From Gemmatimonadota bacterium (GTDB lineage: Bacteria; Gemmatimonadota; Gemmatimonadetes; Gemmatimonadales; Gemmatimonadaceae): a stretch of 14,773 nucleotides of DNA. This document shows positions 12,521 to 14,773 of this stretch, one piece after another. Positions within the stretch are counted from its first letter, which is position 1. Each line of letters begins with the position of its first letter. The stretch lies in the NCBI GenBank assembly GCA_947457715.1, contig CANGXK010000025.1, positions 1 through 14,773 on the forward strand, given 5' to 3'. Made by a program: the position numbers and the translations under genes. The notes below the pieces were generated by a model. The model ran no database searches. It saw nothing but the letters and a program-made list of their open reading frames with translations, and had not been told where the DNA came from.

Positions 12521-13837
12521 ATGCGAGTTCCTCTCTCCGCTTCGACCCTTCGCGGTGCGCTGCTGCTGGGCGCCTGTGCTTCGTCCATCACGATTGCCGC
12601 CTGTGGAGAGAAGACGCAGGCTGGGGAAGGTCCGTACGCGGAGCTGGTCGATGAGTTCGTGCCGAAGATCGAGAAGGCAACGGGGCTGACCTTCAAGACG
12701 CCGCCGAAGGTCGAGTCCCGCACGCGTGACGAGGTGGGCACGTTCGTGCGCCGGCAGCTCGAGAGCGAGCGTGCGCGCACGCAGCTGGCGGGGCAGGAAT
12801 CGGCCTACAAGCTTCTCGGCCTCGTGCCCGACACCATGAATCTCATGGCGTTGCTGCAGAAGCTGCTGGAAGAGCAGATCGTGGGCTACTACGATCCGGC
12901 CACCAAGGTGCTTTACGTGGTCGAGGGGGCGCCGTCGGTGCTGCTGCGGCAGACGGTGTCGCATGAATTGGTGCACGCACTGCAGGATCAGTATGTGAAC
13001 ATCGATTCCGTGCAGGCGCAGGTGGACAACGCCGACCGTCAGTCGGCGGCGCAGGCCGTTCTGGAAGGACAAGCGGTGCTGCTGCAGCTGCGCTTGGATC
13101 CGAACGCGGGCCCGATGCTCAAGATGCCCGGAGGCTGGGACCGCATTCGCGACGCGATGAAAGACGCGCAGACGGGTATGCCGGTGTTCTCCTCGGCGCC
13201 CCGCACCGTGCGCGAAGGGTTGCTCTTCCCGTATCTGGGTGGCGCTGACTTCGTGCGCCGCTTCATCGAAAAGCGCCCGGAAAAAGAGCTGCTGGCCGAT
13301 CTGCCCATCTCCACGAAGCAGATTCTGAATGATGCGGCCTACTTCACCGAGACCACGGCGGCGCGCGACCTGCCTGTAGCCGTCACCCTGCCGGCGCCGC
13401 GCACCGGTACCGTGGTGTTCACGAACAGCTTCGGTGAGTTCGAGACGCGCCTCACGTTGGTGCAGCACCTGAAGGACGAAGCCCTGGCCCGTCGCGGCGC
13501 CAGTGGTGTGGACGGCGACAAGTTCGCGGTCGTCCGCACGCCAGATGGCGATGCTCTCGTGTGGGTCTCGGCGTGGGACTCCGCCGTCGACGCTGCCGAC
13601 TTCCTCGATCTCATGGGCGATGCGGCGCGTCGTCGGTACGAACTGGCCCGCCAGGAGTTCCCGGGCGGTGCGACCTCACGGCAGTACGACATCCCGGCCA
13701 AGGGGACGCGTGGCGCACGGACGGTCACGCTCCGCGTGGAACAGGTGAGCGGCCAGCCCGTAGTGATCTACATGGATACGCCTGCCAAGATCGGCGCCAC
13801 GCTGATCGACCTGACCGGCATCACCGTCGCCCGTTAA
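12521..13837 (+). CDS. Predicted metalloprotease-like lipoprotein with HExxH motif, function unknown
   Basis: A 438-residue protein not recognised as a named family. The start is the ATG at 12521, 11 bp after the prepilin peptidase stop. It opens a lipoprotein signal (MRVPLSASTLRGALLLG) with the lipobox IAAC and Cys28, so the protein is probably anchored in the envelope. Earlier in-frame starts would run into the preceding gene. A central segment reads IVGYYDPATKVLYVV, then TVSHELVHALQDQ with His148, Glu149 and His152. Thirty residues later comes LEGQA with Glu182, giving the HExxH plus downstream Glu spacing of gluzincin metallopeptidases. The remaining 250 residues (about 190-438) show no known motif and include several beta-rich stretches. 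Peptidase activity is inferred from the motif only; no substrate can be proposed. The next gene starts 4 bp after its stop. Confidence 0.8.
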   Translation: MRVPLSASTLRGALLLGACASSITIAACGEKTQAGEGPYAELVDEFVPKIEKATGLTFKTPPKVESRTRDEVGTFVRRQLESERARTQLAGQESAYKLLGLVPDTMNLMALLQKLLEEQIVGYYDPATKVLYVVEGAPSVLLRQTVSHELVHALQDQYVNIDSVQAQVDNADRQSAAQAVLEGQAVLLQLRLDPNAGPMLKMPGGWDRIRDAMKDAQTGMPVFSSAPRTVREGLLFPYLGGADFVRRFIEKRPEKELLADLPISTKQILNDAAYFTETTAARDLPVAVTLPAPRTGTVVFTNSFGEFETRLTLVQHLKDEALARRGASGVDGDKFAVVRTPDGDALVWVSAWDSAVDAADFLDLMGDAARRRYELARQEFPGGATSRQYDIPAKGTRGARTVTLRVEQVSGQPVVIYMDTPAKIGATLIDLTGITVAR

Positions 13838-13841
13838 CGGC

Positions 13842-14773
13842 ATGGCGATCGAGCCGGTCCCGGAAGCGGCCGTGATGCCCGATGCGTTGTCGGTGCCGGC
13901 CGCGCTGCAGATCACGCCCGACGACGAACTCAAGCGCGTCCGGCTGGTGAAGATGAAGCGCGTGGCCACGCTCATGTTGGTGGGTGTGGCGCTGCTGTTC
14001 GTGGTCACGCGCTGGCTCGAGTCGCGGTATCCGTGGATGGGCTTCGTGCGTGCGTTTGCCGAGGCGGCGATGGTGGGCGGCATCGCCGACTGGTTCGCCG
14101 TGACCGCGCTGTTCCGGCATCCGCTGGGGATCCCGATTCCGCACACCGCGATCGTCGCCTCGCGCAAGGATCGCATCGGTACGGCGCTCGGCAATTTCGT
14201 GCAGCGCAATTTTCTCACGCGCGACGTGGTGGCGGGAAAGATCGCCGCCATGAAGCTGGGTGACCGCGCGGCCCACTGGCTGGCGCGGCCGGAGAACAGC
14301 CGCCGGCTGGCGCGGCATGCGGCGCACGGACTCTCGGGCGCGGCCGGCGTGATGCGCGACGAAGACGTACAGGAGATGGTCGATCGCGGCATCGTGTCGC
14401 GGTTGCGCCACATGCAGGCGGCGCCACTGATGGCGCGGCTGTTCGAGTTGATGACCACCGGCGGACGCCACCAGGCGTTGCTTGACGACGCTCTGCGCCT
14501 GGCGGCGAGGTTCCTGTACGAGAACGAGGCCATGATCCGCGAGAAGGTGAAGGCGGAGAGCCCGTGGTGGGTGCCCGGCGCAGTCGACAGCCGGGTGGGC
14601 GACAAGATCGTGAGCGGGGTGGAGAAGACGCTTGTGGCCGTGGCGGCCGATCCCGACCATCCGCTGCGTCAGCGCTATGACGAGGCGGTGGACCGCTTCG
14701 TGGTGTCGCTGCGCGAGAACCCGGAAACGATCGCGCGCTTCGAGCAGATCAAGCTCGACGTGCTGGCCCACCC
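13842..14773 (+). CDS. DUF445 family membrane protein, C-terminus cut by window edge
   Basis: An open frame from the ATG at 13842 to the window end gives 310 codons plus 2 nt. After a 35-residue hydrophilic lead comes a membrane helix (about 37-57, RVATLMLVGVALLFVVTRWL). The DUF445 signature follows: MGFVRAFAEAAMVGGIADW, FAVTALFRHPLGIPIPHT and SRKDRIGTALGNFVQRNFLT. The long remainder is mostly helical and charged, as in this family (E. coli YjiN), whose function is not established. The start lies 4 bp after the stop of the HExxH lipoprotein gene, so they are probably co-transcribed; no Shine-Dalgarno is visible. Full-length relatives run to roughly 400-430 residues, so about 100 residues are missing beyond the edge. 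Confidence 0.88.
   Translation, partial: MAIEPVPEAAVMPDALSVPAALQITPDDELKRVRLVKMKRVATLMLVGVALLFVVTRWLESRYPWMGFVRAFAEAAMVGGIADWFAVTALFRHPLGIPIPHTAIVASRKDRIGTALGNFVQRNFLTRDVVAGKIAAMKLGDRAAHWLARPENSRRLARHAAHGLSGAAGVMRDEDVQEMVDRGIVSRLRHMQAAPLMARLFELMTTGGRHQALLDDALRLAARFLYENEAMIREKVKAESPWWVPGAVDSRVGDKIVSGVEKTLVAVAADPDHPLRQRYDEAVDRFVVSLRENPETIARFEQIKLDVLAH

Noticed and set aside
11906..13468. Minus-strand open frame of 520 codons opposite the prepilin peptidase and HExxH lipoprotein genes
   Set aside because: It spans two well-supported plus-strand genes, has His/Arg-rich shadow composition and no domain motifs.

Overview
The window is high-GC (roughly two-thirds G+C by eye), densely packed bacterial DNA. 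It has no mobile elements, tRNA or rRNA genes, or CRISPR arrays that I could see. Lipoprotein signals, an apparent TonB-receptor N-terminus, a periplasmic nucleotidase and a prepilin peptidase point to a two-membrane (Gram-negative type) organism. The gene style and the receptor N-terminus resemble Gemmatimonadota. That placement is a memory-based impression, not a computed one.

Left part (1-4407). A minus-strand N-terminal fragment of a probable TonB-dependent receptor diverges from a sirtuin (390-1364). The sirtuin meets, tail to tail with a 16-bp overlap, a minus-strand operon read as uridine kinase (udk), then a PhoB-like response regulator, then a PhoR-like histidine kinase.

Centre (4408-9891). 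A four-gene plus-strand operon is divergent from udk. It encodes a very large secreted two-module nucleotidase (CpdB-like half fused to a UshA/5'-nucleotidase-like half, the architecture of Bacillus YfkN), an uncharacterised 95-residue protein that may have a beta-grasp fold, adenosine deaminase and trimeric-type purine nucleoside phosphorylase. All three junctions are ATGA stop/start overlaps. Together they spell a route: extracytoplasmic cyclic or ordinary nucleotides -> nucleosides + phosphate -> (import, transporter not in window) -> adenosine to inosine -> hypoxanthine + ribose-1-phosphate. With the adjacent uridine kinase and a phosphate-type two-component system, the region from about 1.35 to 9.9 kb looks like a nucleotide/phosphate scavenging locus.

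Right part (9920-14773). An M48-type metalloprotease lipoprotein on the minus strand is followed by a plus-strand run: a SpoU/TrmH RNA methyltransferase, a prepilin peptidase with a GTG start, a HExxH lipoprotein of unknown role, and the first 310 codons of a DUF445 membrane protein that runs off the window. Many starts lack an obvious Shine-Dalgarno sequence. Two of them (390 and 4408) have a -10-like hexamer and an in-frame stop directly upstream, suggesting leaderless or near-leaderless transcripts. No stretch longer than about 215 bp is without a gene.
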